Positions 51,258 through 61,556 of a stretch of 64,000 bases of DNA are shown here, piece after piece. This DNA is from an uncultured Eubacterium sp. (GTDB taxonomy: Bacteria > Bacillota > Clostridia > Lachnospirales > Lachnospiraceae). Position 1 is the first letter of the stretch, and every line of letters starts with the position of its first letter. The stretch lies in contig CAJUTR010000002.1 of assembly GCA_910589665.1 (NCBI GenBank), positions 1 through 64,000 of the forward strand, written 5' to 3'. A model generated the notes under the pieces. It saw nothing but the letters and a program-made list of their open reading frames with translations, searched no databases and had not been told where the DNA came from. A program made the position numbers and the translations under genes.

Positions 51258-53234
51258 ATGCAGGATGGATTTTTAAAAGTTGGTGTGTGTTCACCGGAGT
51301 TACAAGTGGCGGACACGATTTTTAATGTGAAAAAAATGGTGGAAAAAGCGGTAGAAATGAGTGGACAGGGTGCGAAGCTGGTCGTTTTCCCTGAACTTTC
51401 CATAACAGGTTATACGTGCGGCGATCTTTTTTTACAGGAGCCGCTTCTGACTGGGGCGCAAGAGGCGCTGGCCTTGTTTACGAAAGAGACGGAAAAACTG
51501 GATACCCTCTTTTTTGCCGGACTGCCCATGCTCCATCAGGGAAGGCTGTACAACGTAGTGGCTGCCGTACTTCACGGCAGCGTGCTCGGACTAGTGCCAA
51601 AGAGCCATATCCCGATGTATTCCGAGTTTTATGAGGGACGGCATTTCGCCGCGGCTCCGGAAAAAAATACACGCCATAAGCTGCCTTTTCAGGACGGGGA
51701 AGTCTGTTTTGGGACGAGGCAGCTGTTTGTGTGCCAGCAGATTCCGGCGTTGTCCGTGGCGGTCGAGATCTGCGAAGATCTCTGGGTGCCGCTGCCTCCG
51801 AGTTCGCACCACGCAATGGCGGGAGCGACTGTTATCGTCAATGCGTCTGCCAGTGATGAGGCGACGGGGAAGGCAGCTTACCGGAGGGAACTCGTGAAGG
51901 GACAGAGCGCGAGGGCCGTCGCCGGTTACCTGTATGCCGATGCCGGAAGGGGCGAGTCTACGACTGACCTCGTATACGCCGCGCACAATATCATTGCGGA
52001 AAACGGGACCGTGCTTGCTGAGAGCCGCCCGTTTGCGCAGGAGGACAAGATAACGGAACTGGATTTGGGGAAACTGGCCGCGGAGAGAAGGCGTATGACT
52101 TCGTTTCTTGTTTATGAGGCGCCAGAGCAGTTTGGATACGAACAGCATGTATTTTCGTTTACTGATATGGTGCGCACGGAGTTGACACGCTCGTTTGAAA
52201 AGACGCCGTTTGTGCCGGCGGCGAAATACCACCGGGAGGAGCGGTGCAATGAGATCTTGAATATACAGGCAGCAGGACTGGTGAAGCGGCTGCGCCATAC
52301 AGGATGTACGCGTGCGGTCATCGGGCTTTCGGGAGGATTGGATTCGACACTTGCTCTTCTCGTGACGATACGCGCATTCGACCAGCTGGGACTTGATCGG
52401 AAGGGGATCATCTGCGTGACGATGCCCTGCTTTGGGACGACGGACAGGACGTATGAAAATGCGGTGAACCTGGCTGGGATTCTTGGCACGGGACTCCGGG
52501 AGATTTCGATTGAGCAGGCGGTACGGCAGCATTTTCAAGATATCGGCCATGATATTGATGTGCATGATATCACATATGAGAATGGACAAGCGAGGGAGCG
52601 GACGCAGATCTTGATGGACATCGCGAACCAGGAGGGCGGTCTCGTCATCGGAACCGGGGATATGTCGGAACTGGCGCTCGGGTGGGCGACCTATAATGGC
52701 GATCAGATGTCGATGTACGGAGTGAACTGCTCGGTGCCGAAAACGCTCGTCCGCTATCTCGTACAGTATTATGCCGATACGTTTGATGAGGCATGCCACG
52801 ACGCGGACAGCGACGCGCTGCGCAGGGTTCTCCAGGACGTGCTGGATACGCCGGTCAGTCCGGAACTGCTCCCGCCGAAAGATGGAAAGATCGCGCAGAA
52901 AACCGAAGACATAGTGGGCCCGTACGAATTGCACGATTTTTACCTTTACTATGTTCTCCGGTTTGGGTTTATGCCGTCCAAAGTGTTTCGGATGGCGGTC
53001 TTTGCGTTTCAAGGTGTTTACGACGCCGAGACGATCTATAAGTGGCTGGAAACATTTTACCACCGCTTTTTCCGCCAGCAGTTCAAGCGTTCCTGTATCC
53101 CGGACGGCCCGAAAGTCGGATCGGTCGCTTTGTCGCCCCGCGGCGACCTGCGTATGCCGAGTGACGCATGCGATACGTTGTGGAAAGCGGATCTGGAAAA
53201 ACTTCGTCTGTCCAGTCCGGCTGTTATTTTTTAA
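51258..53234 (+). CDS. nadE: Glutamine-dependent NAD+ synthetase
   Basis: Converts deamido-NAD+ to NAD+ using glutamine. The protein has 658 residues, the usual length of the two-domain form. The N-terminal nitrilase-type glutaminase domain carries the Glu-Lys-Cys triad (VVFPELSITGY, LVPKSHIP, VAVEICEDLW). The C-terminal synthetase domain has the ATP loop GLSGGLDSTLALL and the GTGDMSELALGWATYNGD motif. ATG 51258 has GGAG about 9 nt upstream. It follows the 6S-like RNA. Its last 11 nt overlap the end of the convergent gene on the other strand. Confidence 0.96.
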   Translation: MQDGFLKVGVCSPELQVADTIFNVKKMVEKAVEMSGQGAKLVVFPELSITGYTCGDLFLQEPLLTGAQEALALFTKETEKLDTLFFAGLPMLHQGRLYNVVAAVLHGSVLGLVPKSHIPMYSEFYEGRHFAAAPEKNTRHKLPFQDGEVCFGTRQLFVCQQIPALSVAVEICEDLWVPLPPSSHHAMAGATVIVNASASDEATGKAAYRRELVKGQSARAVAGYLYADAGRGESTTDLVYAAHNIIAENGTVLAESRPFAQEDKITELDLGKLAAERRRMTSFLVYEAPEQFGYEQHVFSFTDMVRTELTRSFEKTPFVPAAKYHREERCNEILNIQAAGLVKRLRHTGCTRAVIGLSGGLDSTLALLVTIRAFDQLGLDRKGIICVTMPCFGTTDRTYENAVNLAGILGTGLREISIEQAVRQHFQDIGHDIDVHDITYENGQARERTQILMDIANQEGGLVIGTGDMSELALGWATYNGDQMSMYGVNCSVPKTLVRYLVQYYADTFDEACHDADSDALRRVLQDVLDTPVSPELLPPKDGKIAQKTEDIVGPYELHDFYLYYVLRFGFMPSKVFRMAVFAFQGVYDAETIYKWLETFYHRFFRQQFKRSCIPDGPKVGSVALSPRGDLRMPSDACDTLWKADLEKLRLSSPAVIF

Positions 53235-53679
53235 CCTCTGCTTTTTTTAAGGCGTTTTTGATTCCGTCGATGAGCATAGCCTGTGTATATTTGCTTTTTT
53301 CATTTACGGCGATCTCCCCGATCGGTTTGCCGGCTACGAGTTCCTCTTCTAGATATTCCAAAGATGGTTTTACCAGAGGGTACATCGTGGTGACGGATTC
53401 GTCCAGATTGACAAACGCCACCGATTTGATCTGGTTTTCGTCCACGACGACTTCGAGGTTCAGTGTGGTGTCGCCGAGCTGCATTTGGGAGTTATAGATA
53501 CCGGGTGTGTAGCTGTTTGTTTCTGCCGCCTGTGAACCCACCTCCTGGGTGGAATCCTCATCGCCGGACGGATAAAACATGACAATGAGAAGTATGACCA
53601 GTAATATGCCAAGTCCCACGAAAATACCGGTATATACGAGTTCTTTCATTTGAAGTACGACAATTTTTGTTTTGGACAT
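53224..53679 (-). CDS. Membrane-anchored protein with FMN-binding-like domain
   Basis: A 151-residue protein with one N-terminal membrane helix (about 14-35: YTGIFVGLGILLVILLIVMF), an acidic linker, and a small domain starting YTPGIYNSQMQLGDTTLNLE. That beginning resembles FMN_bind domains, which often open with 'Y.PG.Y.....' followed by a curled sheet, but the SGAT-type attachment site is absent. It might bind a ligand non-covalently or not be a flavoprotein. The minus-strand leader at 53680-53710 holds GGGGGAA as ribosome site. It ends inside the last codons of nadE. Confidence 0.55.
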   Translation of the reverse strand: MSKTKIVVLQMKELVYTGIFVGLGILLVILLIVMFYPSGDEDSTQEVGSQAAETNSYTPGIYNSQMQLGDTTLNLEVVVDENQIKSVAFVNLDESVTTMYPLVKPSLEYLEEELVAGKPIGEIAVNEKSKYTQAMLIDGIKNALKKAEVKK

Positions 53680-53777
53680 TTGGATAATTCCCCCTTTTAT
53701 GGAGTGTAGATTCCATCTTACTATATTATATGAGGGTGGGATGGGAAATAGAACCGATTTTTTGATAGGAGTAGATG

Positions 53778-56700
53778 ATGGCGTTACAATTTGTGTTTGG
53801 AAGTGCTGGGAGCGGAAAGAGTACGTTTCTATATGATATGATGGTAAAGGAAGCGGCAGAACACAGGGATAAGCAGTATTTTATCCTCGTGCCGGATCAG
53901 TTTACGCTGGAGACGCAGAAGACTCTGGTGGACAAAAGCGGGGGCAGCGGAATACTGAATATCGACGTCCTCAGTTTTCACCGGCTCGCGTTCCGGGTAT
54001 TCGAACAGCTTCCGGCAAAGGAACGGACGATTTTGGAAGATATGGGAAAGACGATGCTTTTGCGGAAAGTGTTTTCGGAGCAGAAAGACCGGCTGACTTA
54101 TTTTAAAAAGGGGATTGATAAACCCGGTTTTCTGGATGAGTGCAAATCGTTTCTTTGTGAGTTGGAGCAGTATGGGATCTGCGGCGAGGAGCAGTTTGGG
54201 AAGCTGTCGGAACTCGGCTGCAAGTTTGATGATATACGGCTGATCTATGAGTGCTTCAAGGAGAAGATGGGCGATGTCTATATGATGGCGGAGGAGCTGA
54301 TCGTCCAGTTGACGGACATTGTGCACGAGATGGAAGAGATTCGTGGATCCGTCATCTGCCTCGATGGGTTTACGGGGTTTACACCGACACAGTACGGATT
54401 GATCGAGAGGCTGTTAGCGCTGTGCGAGGATCTGTATGTGACGGTGGCGACAGATTCGACGGGAAAGCGGCGGCATATTTTTCAGATCAGTGAGGAGACG
54501 GTGCGGACGCTCACGCGTATGGCGAACCGCATCCCGGTTGAAGTACGGCCGCCTGTTATGACAGGCCGGGGAGAGGAAAAGAGGCCATACCGCTTTTTCG
54601 AGCACGGGGAACTGGCCTTTCTAGAACAGAATCTATTTTGTTATCCCGCAGGCATTTGGCCGCATCCGACGGAGGAGCTATCTCTGTATATCGGGAAAAA
54701 ACCACAGGACGAGGCGGCGTATGTCGCGCGCAGCATTTGGTGGCTGACGGCGAAAGGGGGATATGGATTTGAGGATATCGCCGTCATCACAGGGGATATG
54801 ACGGCCTATGAGCAGGTGCTCTCCCGGGAATTTTCTAAAATGGGCATCCGCTATTTCCTTGATGCGAAAAAAAACATCGGCGCGAACTGGGTTGCGGAGA
54901 TGATACAGGCCGTGTTGGAAATGTATCTGACAAATATGGATTATGAGAGTACGTTTCGTTTTTTGAGATGTGGTCTTTCTCCGCTCTCGAGAGACGAGGC
55001 GGATTTATTTGAGAATTACGTACTGGCCACGGGGAAACGGGGGTTTTCCGCTTATGATAAGGAGTGGGAGCATGAGATCGCAAAGATTTCCCTGGAGGAG
55101 ATCAATGCGATGCGCGCGGAGGTATGTGACTGCCTGCGGGAGCTGTTTACCGAACTTGGCGGGGGGAAGAAGACCGTCGAGCAATTTACGCGGGCGCTGT
55201 ATGGTTTTCTGGTGCGTCAGGATGTGTATCATAATATGATGGCGCAGAGCGAGCGATTTGCCCGCAGCGGTGAGGATATGCTGGCGAAAGAGTACGAGAG
55301 CGTGTATGCGGTGATCGTTGCGCTGCTCGATGAAATGGTGGAACTGATGGGGGGTGAGGTCGTGAGCATTGAGGAGTACCGCCAGATCTTGGCTGCGGGT
55401 ATTTCCGAAGGACTTGTGGGATTTATCCCGCCTCAGCCAGATCAGGTCGTAGTCGGTGATATACGCCGGACGCGTTTAAAAGATGTGAAGGTATTATTTT
55501 TTGTGGGATTCAGTGATGATATGATTCCGGGCGGCATGCAGGCGCCCGGCATTGTCAATACGCGGGAGCGCAAAAAAATCGAGCAGATGGGGATTGCACT
55601 CGCGCCGAGTGGAACGAAAAAGGCGGCCAATGATCTGTTTTATCTCTACCTGATCTTTACGAAACCATCGGAGAAGCTCTTTTTTACCTATAGTGAGAGC
55701 GGTGGGGACAGTAAGGGCAGGCAGGAGTCATATGTGCTGACAAAAATACGGAAGATATTTCCGAAAATACGAATTGAAACGGAAGAATACTCCGAAAACA
55801 AGACCGAAGTACAACTCGGGACAGACCGGGGACTCTCATTTTTACTGTCCGGTTTTGTATCGGAGGAAATCCGTGCCGGAGAGGAGAAAGAAACGTGGTG
55901 GGAGCTATGGAGTTACTACAAAAAACGGAAGGATATGGCGTGGCTGCGGCGTGCACTTGATGCCAGCATGGCGGTAAAAAAGGAAGGGAAGCTCTCGGCA
56001 CAGGCGCTCGAGTATCTGTATGGGGATGAATTATATGGCAGCATTACGAAACTGGAACAGTTTGCAAAATGTCCATTTGCGTACTTTATCCTGTACGGCC
56101 TGGCCCTGCGCGAGCGGCAGGAATATACGGTGGCGGCACCGGATTTCGGGAACGTCGTACACCATACGCTTCAGGTATTGTCTGACCACATGAGGGAGAA
56201 GGATCTTCGCTGGCGGGATCTGGGGGAGGGACAGATCGAAGCATTGGTTGATGTGTGTGTGGAAAAGGTGACAGGATGTTACCGCGATGTGTTATTCCGC
56301 CAGTCAAAGCGGATCGAGTATATGATCACAAGGATCAAGCGCATGATGAACCGTACGGTTTGGGCGATTTCGGAGCAGATGCGGCGCGGCGTGTTTGAGC
56401 AGGAGTACTGTGAGGCTGGATTTTCGTATCACGATGATCTGCCTAGTATGAAGATTTCTCTGGAAGGAGAGAAAAAACTTATGTTTTCCGGTGTGATAGA
56501 CCGGATCGATACATACGAAGATGATGAAAATGTGTATGTAAAGGTGGTGGATTATAAGACCGGCGGGGTGAAATTTTCCATGAGTTCGGTGTTTCACGGT
56601 TTGCAAATGCAGCTTGTCCTGTATATGGCAGCGGCGATGGATATGGAGCAGCAGAAGCATCCGGATAAAAAGATCATTCCGGCAGGTATGCTCTATTATT

Positions 56701-57149
56701 ATGTGAAAGATCCGGTGATCCGGATGGAGACTGAGGAGGAAGCCGATGATCTGGCGGAGAAGATGCTTACCGAGTACAGGTGTGACGGGTATGTAAACCA
56801 AAGTACGGACGTATTGCAGAAGTTTGATTCGGTATTCGGCGTAAACGGATATTTGGAATCCGGTGTAAAGTCTGCCTGTATTCCTGTCAGTGTTACGACG
56901 AAGGGAGATTTTGGACGGTTTTCGAAGATCATGGACGATGAACAGTGGGGAACCGTAATGGCTCATACACTTGATGTGGCGGCGGGATTTGGAAACGAGA
57001 TCATGGAGGGAAATATCGAGGTCAGTCCGTACCGCATGGGAAATGAGACGGGGTGTGACTACTGCGGATTGCGAGGGGTCTGCGGCATGGAGCGCAGCGA
57101 GATGGCAGAGAGATGCCGGGAGCTGGATGACAGGGAAGGTTGTCTTTAG
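53778..57149 (+). CDS. addB: ATP-dependent nuclease subunit B (AddB/RexB)
   Basis: AddB works with AddA to resect double-strand breaks and load RecA. The protein has 1123 residues. It has an N-terminal P-loop (FVFGSAGSGKSTFLYDM), an inactivated helicase body, and a C-terminal nuclease domain with VVDYKTGGVKFS. The cysteines of the iron-sulfur staple are seen as FAKCPFAYF and, at the end, GCDYCGLRGVC. ATG 53778 has AGGAG 7 nt upstream (ATG 53775 is adjacent). It is followed by addA after 27 nt. Confidence 0.94.
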   Translation: MALQFVFGSAGSGKSTFLYDMMVKEAAEHRDKQYFILVPDQFTLETQKTLVDKSGGSGILNIDVLSFHRLAFRVFEQLPAKERTILEDMGKTMLLRKVFSEQKDRLTYFKKGIDKPGFLDECKSFLCELEQYGICGEEQFGKLSELGCKFDDIRLIYECFKEKMGDVYMMAEELIVQLTDIVHEMEEIRGSVICLDGFTGFTPTQYGLIERLLALCEDLYVTVATDSTGKRRHIFQISEETVRTLTRMANRIPVEVRPPVMTGRGEEKRPYRFFEHGELAFLEQNLFCYPAGIWPHPTEELSLYIGKKPQDEAAYVARSIWWLTAKGGYGFEDIAVITGDMTAYEQVLSREFSKMGIRYFLDAKKNIGANWVAEMIQAVLEMYLTNMDYESTFRFLRCGLSPLSRDEADLFENYVLATGKRGFSAYDKEWEHEIAKISLEEINAMRAEVCDCLRELFTELGGGKKTVEQFTRALYGFLVRQDVYHNMMAQSERFARSGEDMLAKEYESVYAVIVALLDEMVELMGGEVVSIEEYRQILAAGISEGLVGFIPPQPDQVVVGDIRRTRLKDVKVLFFVGFSDDMIPGGMQAPGIVNTRERKKIEQMGIALAPSGTKKAANDLFYLYLIFTKPSEKLFFTYSESGGDSKGRQESYVLTKIRKIFPKIRIETEEYSENKTEVQLGTDRGLSFLLSGFVSEEIRAGEEKETWWELWSYYKKRKDMAWLRRALDASMAVKKEGKLSAQALEYLYGDELYGSITKLEQFAKCPFAYFILYGLALRERQEYTVAAPDFGNVVHHTLQVLSDHMREKDLRWRDLGEGQIEALVDVCVEKVTGCYRDVLFRQSKRIEYMITRIKRMMNRTVWAISEQMRRGVFEQEYCEAGFSYHDDLPSMKISLEGEKKLMFSGVIDRIDTYEDDENVYVKVVDYKTGGVKFSMSSVFHGLQMQLVLYMAAAMDMEQQKHPDKKIIPAGMLYYYVKDPVIRMETEEEADDLAEKMLTEYRCDGYVNQSTDVLQKFDSVFGVNGYLESGVKSACIPVSVTTKGDFGRFSKIMDDEQWGTVMAHTLDVAAGFGNEIMEGNIEVSPYRMGNETGCDYCGLRGVCGMERSEMAERCRELDDREGCL

Positions 57150-57176
57150 GTTTAACGAATCAAGGAGAGTTTGCGG

Positions 57177-60100
57177 ATGGAATGGACGAAAGAACAAAAA
57201 CAGGTGATTGATCTGAGGAATTGTAATATCCTTGTGTCGGCGGCGGCAGGGTCGGGAAAGACGGCCGTGCTCGTGCAGCGCATCTTATCGCGTATCATGG
57301 ATAAGGATCATCCGGTCAGCGTGGATGAGTTTGTGATCGTGACATTTACGGAAGCGGCGGCATCCCAGATGAAGGAGCGGCTGCAGCGGGCGCTCGAGAA
57401 AGCGCTGGCAGACGATCCGGATAACGAGCATCTGCAGAGACAGATCATGCTCGTCCCGATGGCGCAGATTTCCACGATACATAAATTCTGCGGCAGCGTG
57501 ATCAAAAATTATTTTCACCGCATCGGGGCGGATCCGTCGTACCGTGTGGGAAATGAAAGCGAGCTTGGACTCTTAAGATCCGACGTGCTGCAGCAGATGC
57601 TGGAGGAGAAGTATACAGAGGCGGACGGTGAGTTTTTGCAGATGGCGGTGATGAGCCGTTTTGTCAAAGGAGATGCCGAAATCGAGGACATCGTTCTTTC
57701 GCTGTATGAAATCGCGGTCAGCGACCCGTTTCCGGCGAATTTTCTCGAGCGGATGAAGGCGTTTGTCAGTATGGAGACGGAAGAGGAGCTGCGGCAGTCG
57801 GCATTTATGAAAGAAAATATGGAATATGTGCATCATCTGCTGGAGGGGATCTGTGAGGAGTGCCGCGGGATGATCGCCCTGTGTGAGCAGCCGGATGGCC
57901 CCGCTTCTTATTGGGAGGCGATCGCTGACGATCTGGCGCAGATGGAGAGCCTGTGCGAGGTCGGAGAGTACGAGGAAATGGGGAGGAGGCTCGGCCTGGT
58001 GGCGTGGAAACGGCTGTCGGGAAAGAAGATGCCCGATGCCGACGAAGAGAAAAAGAAAGCAGTCAAACGCATGCGGGATGGGGTGAAGGATGCAGTAAAG
58101 TCACTCCGGAGTGATCTGTTTGATCAGACGCTTTTTGAACAGCTTGGGCAGTTAGCGGATATGCGGGGGATGATCATCGCCTTTGTGGATCTGACACTGG
58201 AATTTATGGCGCGGTACCGGGCGAAGAAAAGCGAAAAGGGGGTCGTGGATTTTGATGACCTTGAGCAGCTGGCGCTGGAAATCCTCGTCCAACGGGAAGA
58301 GGACGGGACGATACGCCGCACAGAAGCTGCCGAGGAACTTTCAGAGCAATTTGTGGAGATCATGATGGACGAGTACCAGGACAGCAATCAGGTACAGGAG
58401 ATGCTCATGAGCAGCGTGGCGTCAGAGAATAACCGTTTTATGGTAGGGGATATCAAGCAGAGTATATACCGGTTCCGGATGGCGTGTCCGGAGCTGTTCC
58501 TAGAAAAGCTGAATGGATACAGAATCGAAGGTTCTGTTTTACCCGAGGAGAGGGCGGCAGATCGGCTCGTCACCCTGAACCAGAACTTTCGGAGCCGGGC
58601 TGTCGTGCTGGAGGGGACGAACGCGGTGTTTGAAAAGATCATGCACCCGGAACTTGGCGGCGTCGCGTACGATGAGAAGGCAAAACTACGTCTCGGCGCA
58701 GATTTTCCGTCAACGGAGCACAAAACGGCAGATCTGATCGACGTCTATGTACTGAGTAAGAAGGATAAGGCAAAAAACCGTGTGTCCAGCGCGGAGGAGG
58801 GCAGTTACGAGGGGAAGGTGATCGCCGGGCTGATCAAAGAATATACCGGAACGAAACATCCGCTGTATGTGTATGACGAAGGCAGTTACCGGCGGGCGAA
58901 ATACGGGGATATCGTGATCCTTGCCAGAAGTACGAAAGCGATCGGCCAGCAGATCTACGACGTCCTGGCATCCGAAGGGATCCCCGTACATATGGAAAAT
59001 ACGAAAGGTTTTTTTGACACGCGAGAGATTTCGGTTATGGTAAATCTATTTCATATCATTGACAATCCGCGTCAGGACATTCCCCTAGCGGCGGTTCTGA
59101 GAAGTCCGATGTTTGATTTTTCGGATGAGGAGCTGGCAGTCATTCGGGGACGGGATAAAAAGCGGGATTTTTATGATTCGCTTTTGGAGGCGGCAGGCGG
59201 CCTTTCCCAATTACCAGACGAACTTGTGCAAAAGATCCATTCTTTCCTGGATCTGCTCAATCGGTTCCGGCAAAAGATGACATATGTGACCGTGGCAGAT
59301 ATGATACAGGAGATTTATGACTGCACGCATATCGATCATATCTTTATGGCAATGAAAAACGGCGTTCAGAGGAAAGCGAACCTTGATATGCTATGGGAGC
59401 GGGCGAGGGAGTTTGATCAAACATCTTACCGCGGACTGTACCAGTTTGTGCGGTATATCAGCGGTATCAAAAAGAGGGAAGAGGATCTTGGAGAGGCGAA
59501 TCTGCTGGGAGACAGGGATAATGTCGTGCGGATCATGACGATCCATAAAAGTAAGGGTTTGGAATTTCCGGTTTGTATCATGGCGGGCATGGGACGGGGG
59601 ATGACGGGGAAAGATCATGGTTCTTTTCTTATGGTCAATCCGTCGTTCGGCATCGCGTCCCGTGTGGTCGATAACGACCGGGGCGTTTCGGTAAATAATA
59701 TTTTTTACCGTTCTCTTTCGCGTATGAATGCGCTGGAGGGGCTCGGGGAGGAACTGCGGGTTCTCTATGTCGCTATGACGCGGGCAAAAGAAAAGCTGGT
59801 GCTCGTCGGGTTCGGGGAGGAGGATAAAGTACCAGCTTCTACCAATTATTTTCAGCGGATCCGGGCGAAGAGCTATTTTGACTGGGTGCTGCCAGCCATA
59901 TGGGGGAATGATCTGTTTTCAGTACACTGGATCCGATTTGCCCAGTTGGAAGAGCGAGAGGTCAGCCGGCAGGCGGATCTTATGATCGACGAAGTCATGT
60001 TAAACAATTTTGACACAACTATTGTATATGATGAGAAGATCAGGGCGACACTCGCTTTTATGGACGAGTACTTTGAGGGTGGGGAGACGGAACCTGCTCC

Positions 60101-60788
60101 GACGAAACTAACCGTTCCGACGAAACTTACAGTTTCGGAGATTAAGAGGCGTTCGATGGAAGAGATCCATACCGGGGAGCTGGAAGGTGCGGGCGTCCGT
60201 GTACCCGATGCGGAGGAACCGCCCGTTCCCGGTTTTGCGAAGGAAAGCAGCGGGCAGGAGAAGGCGGCTGCCGGGGCCGGATATGGTACGGTTTGGCATC
60301 AGGTGATGGCGTCGCTCGATTTTTCCAGCATTGTTTCTGCGTCAGATGTGGAAGCGCAGCTGCGTGATCTGGCAGAGGCCGGCAGGATCCGGCAGGAGGA
60401 TGTCTCGTTTATCCGTCCGGGCAAGATTGCTGCTTTTCTAAAATCGCCGCTCGGACAGGAGGTAAAGGCGGCGAAGACAGATGGCAGGCTGTTTCGGGAA
60501 CAGCCATTTGTTATTGGTGTGCGTGCCAGCGAGGTGCTGCCAGAATCGGACAGTGAGGACACGGTTTTAGTCCAGGGGATCATGGATGCTTTTTACGAAA
60601 CAGAAGAAGGAATCGTCCTGTTAGATTATAAGACCGACCATCTCGAGGCCGGACAGGAAGACGTGCTGGCTGGGCGTTACCGCATGCAGATGGATCTGTA
60701 TGCAAAGGCGCTCGAAGGCATATTAAAAAAGAAAGTAGTGAGAAAGGTGCTGTATTCTTTTTCATTAAATGAGGAGATTACGGTGTAA
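57177..60788 (+). CDS. addA: ATP-dependent helicase/nuclease subunit A (AddA)
   Basis: A 1203-residue UvrD-type helicase fused to a RecB-type nuclease. Visible motifs: EWTKEQKQVIDLRN with Walker A SAAAGSGKTAVLVQ, motif Ia VTFTEAAASQMKERL, Walker B IMMDEYQDSNQVQE, MVGDIKQSIYRFRMA, VRIMTIHKSKGLEFPV, ELRVLYVAMTRAKEKLVLV, and the nuclease core GIMDAFYETEEGIVLLDYKTD. Start ATG 57177 has AAGGAGAG 7 nt upstream. Near 60108-60140 a six-codon stretch (PTKLTV) is nearly duplicated in tandem in the linker before the nuclease domain. addBA is a clear two-gene operon. Confidence 0.96.
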   Translation: MEWTKEQKQVIDLRNCNILVSAAAGSGKTAVLVQRILSRIMDKDHPVSVDEFVIVTFTEAAASQMKERLQRALEKALADDPDNEHLQRQIMLVPMAQISTIHKFCGSVIKNYFHRIGADPSYRVGNESELGLLRSDVLQQMLEEKYTEADGEFLQMAVMSRFVKGDAEIEDIVLSLYEIAVSDPFPANFLERMKAFVSMETEEELRQSAFMKENMEYVHHLLEGICEECRGMIALCEQPDGPASYWEAIADDLAQMESLCEVGEYEEMGRRLGLVAWKRLSGKKMPDADEEKKKAVKRMRDGVKDAVKSLRSDLFDQTLFEQLGQLADMRGMIIAFVDLTLEFMARYRAKKSEKGVVDFDDLEQLALEILVQREEDGTIRRTEAAEELSEQFVEIMMDEYQDSNQVQEMLMSSVASENNRFMVGDIKQSIYRFRMACPELFLEKLNGYRIEGSVLPEERAADRLVTLNQNFRSRAVVLEGTNAVFEKIMHPELGGVAYDEKAKLRLGADFPSTEHKTADLIDVYVLSKKDKAKNRVSSAEEGSYEGKVIAGLIKEYTGTKHPLYVYDEGSYRRAKYGDIVILARSTKAIGQQIYDVLASEGIPVHMENTKGFFDTREISVMVNLFHIIDNPRQDIPLAAVLRSPMFDFSDEELAVIRGRDKKRDFYDSLLEAAGGLSQLPDELVQKIHSFLDLLNRFRQKMTYVTVADMIQEIYDCTHIDHIFMAMKNGVQRKANLDMLWERAREFDQTSYRGLYQFVRYISGIKKREEDLGEANLLGDRDNVVRIMTIHKSKGLEFPVCIMAGMGRGMTGKDHGSFLMVNPSFGIASRVVDNDRGVSVNNIFYRSLSRMNALEGLGEELRVLYVAMTRAKEKLVLVGFGEEDKVPASTNYFQRIRAKSYFDWVLPAIWGNDLFSVHWIRFAQLEEREVSRQADLMIDEVMLNNFDTTIVYDEKIRATLAFMDEYFEGGETEPAPTKLTVPTKLTVSEIKRRSMEEIHTGELEGAGVRVPDAEEPPVPGFAKESSGQEKAAAGAGYGTVWHQVMASLDFSSIVSASDVEAQLRDLAEAGRIRQEDVSFIRPGKIAAFLKSPLGQEVKAAKTDGRLFREQPFVIGVRASEVLPESDSEDTVLVQGIMDAFYETEEGIVLLDYKTDHLEAGQEDVLAGRYRMQMDLYAKALEGILKKKVVRKVLYSFSLNEEITV

Positions 60789-60803
60789 GGAAAAGATGGG
60801 AAG

Positions 60804-61556
60804 ATGTATGAGGAATTTTCTATAGTATATGATTCTGTTATGTCAGACATACCATATGGCAAGTGGTTTGAACGGCTGCACCATGAGCTGAAAAAACAGG
60901 GAAAAACAGGAGGCCATTTGTGTGAACTGGGATGCGGGACTGGTGAGATGACGGGGCGCTTTTGCGAGGCCGGGTACGAGGTGACAGGAATCGACCGGTC
61001 TCCGGATATGCTGGCCCGCGCGATGGAGAAAAAAGAAGAGGATCAGAACATTTTGTATTTGAATCAGGATATGCGAGATTTTTCGTTGCATAAACCGGCA
61101 GATGTGGTACTATGTATATGTGACTCTGTAAATTACCTGCTCCGTGAAGAGGATCTTTTGCAGATGTTCCGGTGCGTGTACGACAATCTGAACGAGGATG
61201 GGATATTTCTGTTTGATATGAAGACAGCGTACTGCTACCGCGATGTATTGGGCGATGTGGTTCGATTTGAAGACGCAGATACCTATTCTGTCATATGGGA
61301 AAATACATATGACGATATAGAAAAAATAAATGAATATTTAGTAACGATGTTTCTCTTCCGGGAGGATCGCGGCCTGTATGAGCGATATGATGAGTGCCAC
61401 AGGCAGCGCGCGTACGCCAGGGAGGACGTGGAGGATCTTCTTTCCCAGGCAGGGTTTACTCTGTACGGGTGCTACGGGGAGGATCTGGAGCACGCGCCGG
61501 GGGAACAGGAGGAACGGATTTATTTTGCGGCAACACGAATGGAGGTACGATCATGA
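60804..61556 (+). CDS. SAM-dependent methyltransferase, class I
   Basis: A 250-residue soluble enzyme with the Rossmann SAM site (HLCELGCGTGEMTGRF, then VTGIDRSPDMLARAM, YLNQDMRDFSL and VLCICDSVNYLL). The C-terminal part is an alpha/beta region ending AATRMEVRS. It resembles small-molecule methyltransferases of the YqeM type; substrate unknown. It begins 16 nt after addA and its stop overlaps the start of the glucosaminidase gene by 4 nt. Confidence 0.85.
   Translation: MYEEFSIVYDSVMSDIPYGKWFERLHHELKKQGKTGGHLCELGCGTGEMTGRFCEAGYEVTGIDRSPDMLARAMEKKEEDQNILYLNQDMRDFSLHKPADVVLCICDSVNYLLREEDLLQMFRCVYDNLNEDGIFLFDMKTAYCYRDVLGDVVRFEDADTYSVIWENTYDDIEKINEYLVTMFLFREDRGLYERYDECHRQRAYAREDVEDLLSQAGFTLYGCYGEDLEHAPGEQEERIYFAATRMEVRS

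Noticed and set aside
51591..53063. 490-codon open frame on the minus strand inside nadE
   Set aside because: It is antisense to the well-conserved nadE gene, has no ribosome site, and its Arg/His/Leu-rich composition is typical of a mirror frame.
56304..57197. 297-codon minus-strand frame inside addB
   Set aside because: Antisense to the conserved C-terminal nuclease and iron-sulfur region of addB; low-complexity His/Leu/Ile-rich translation, no start context.
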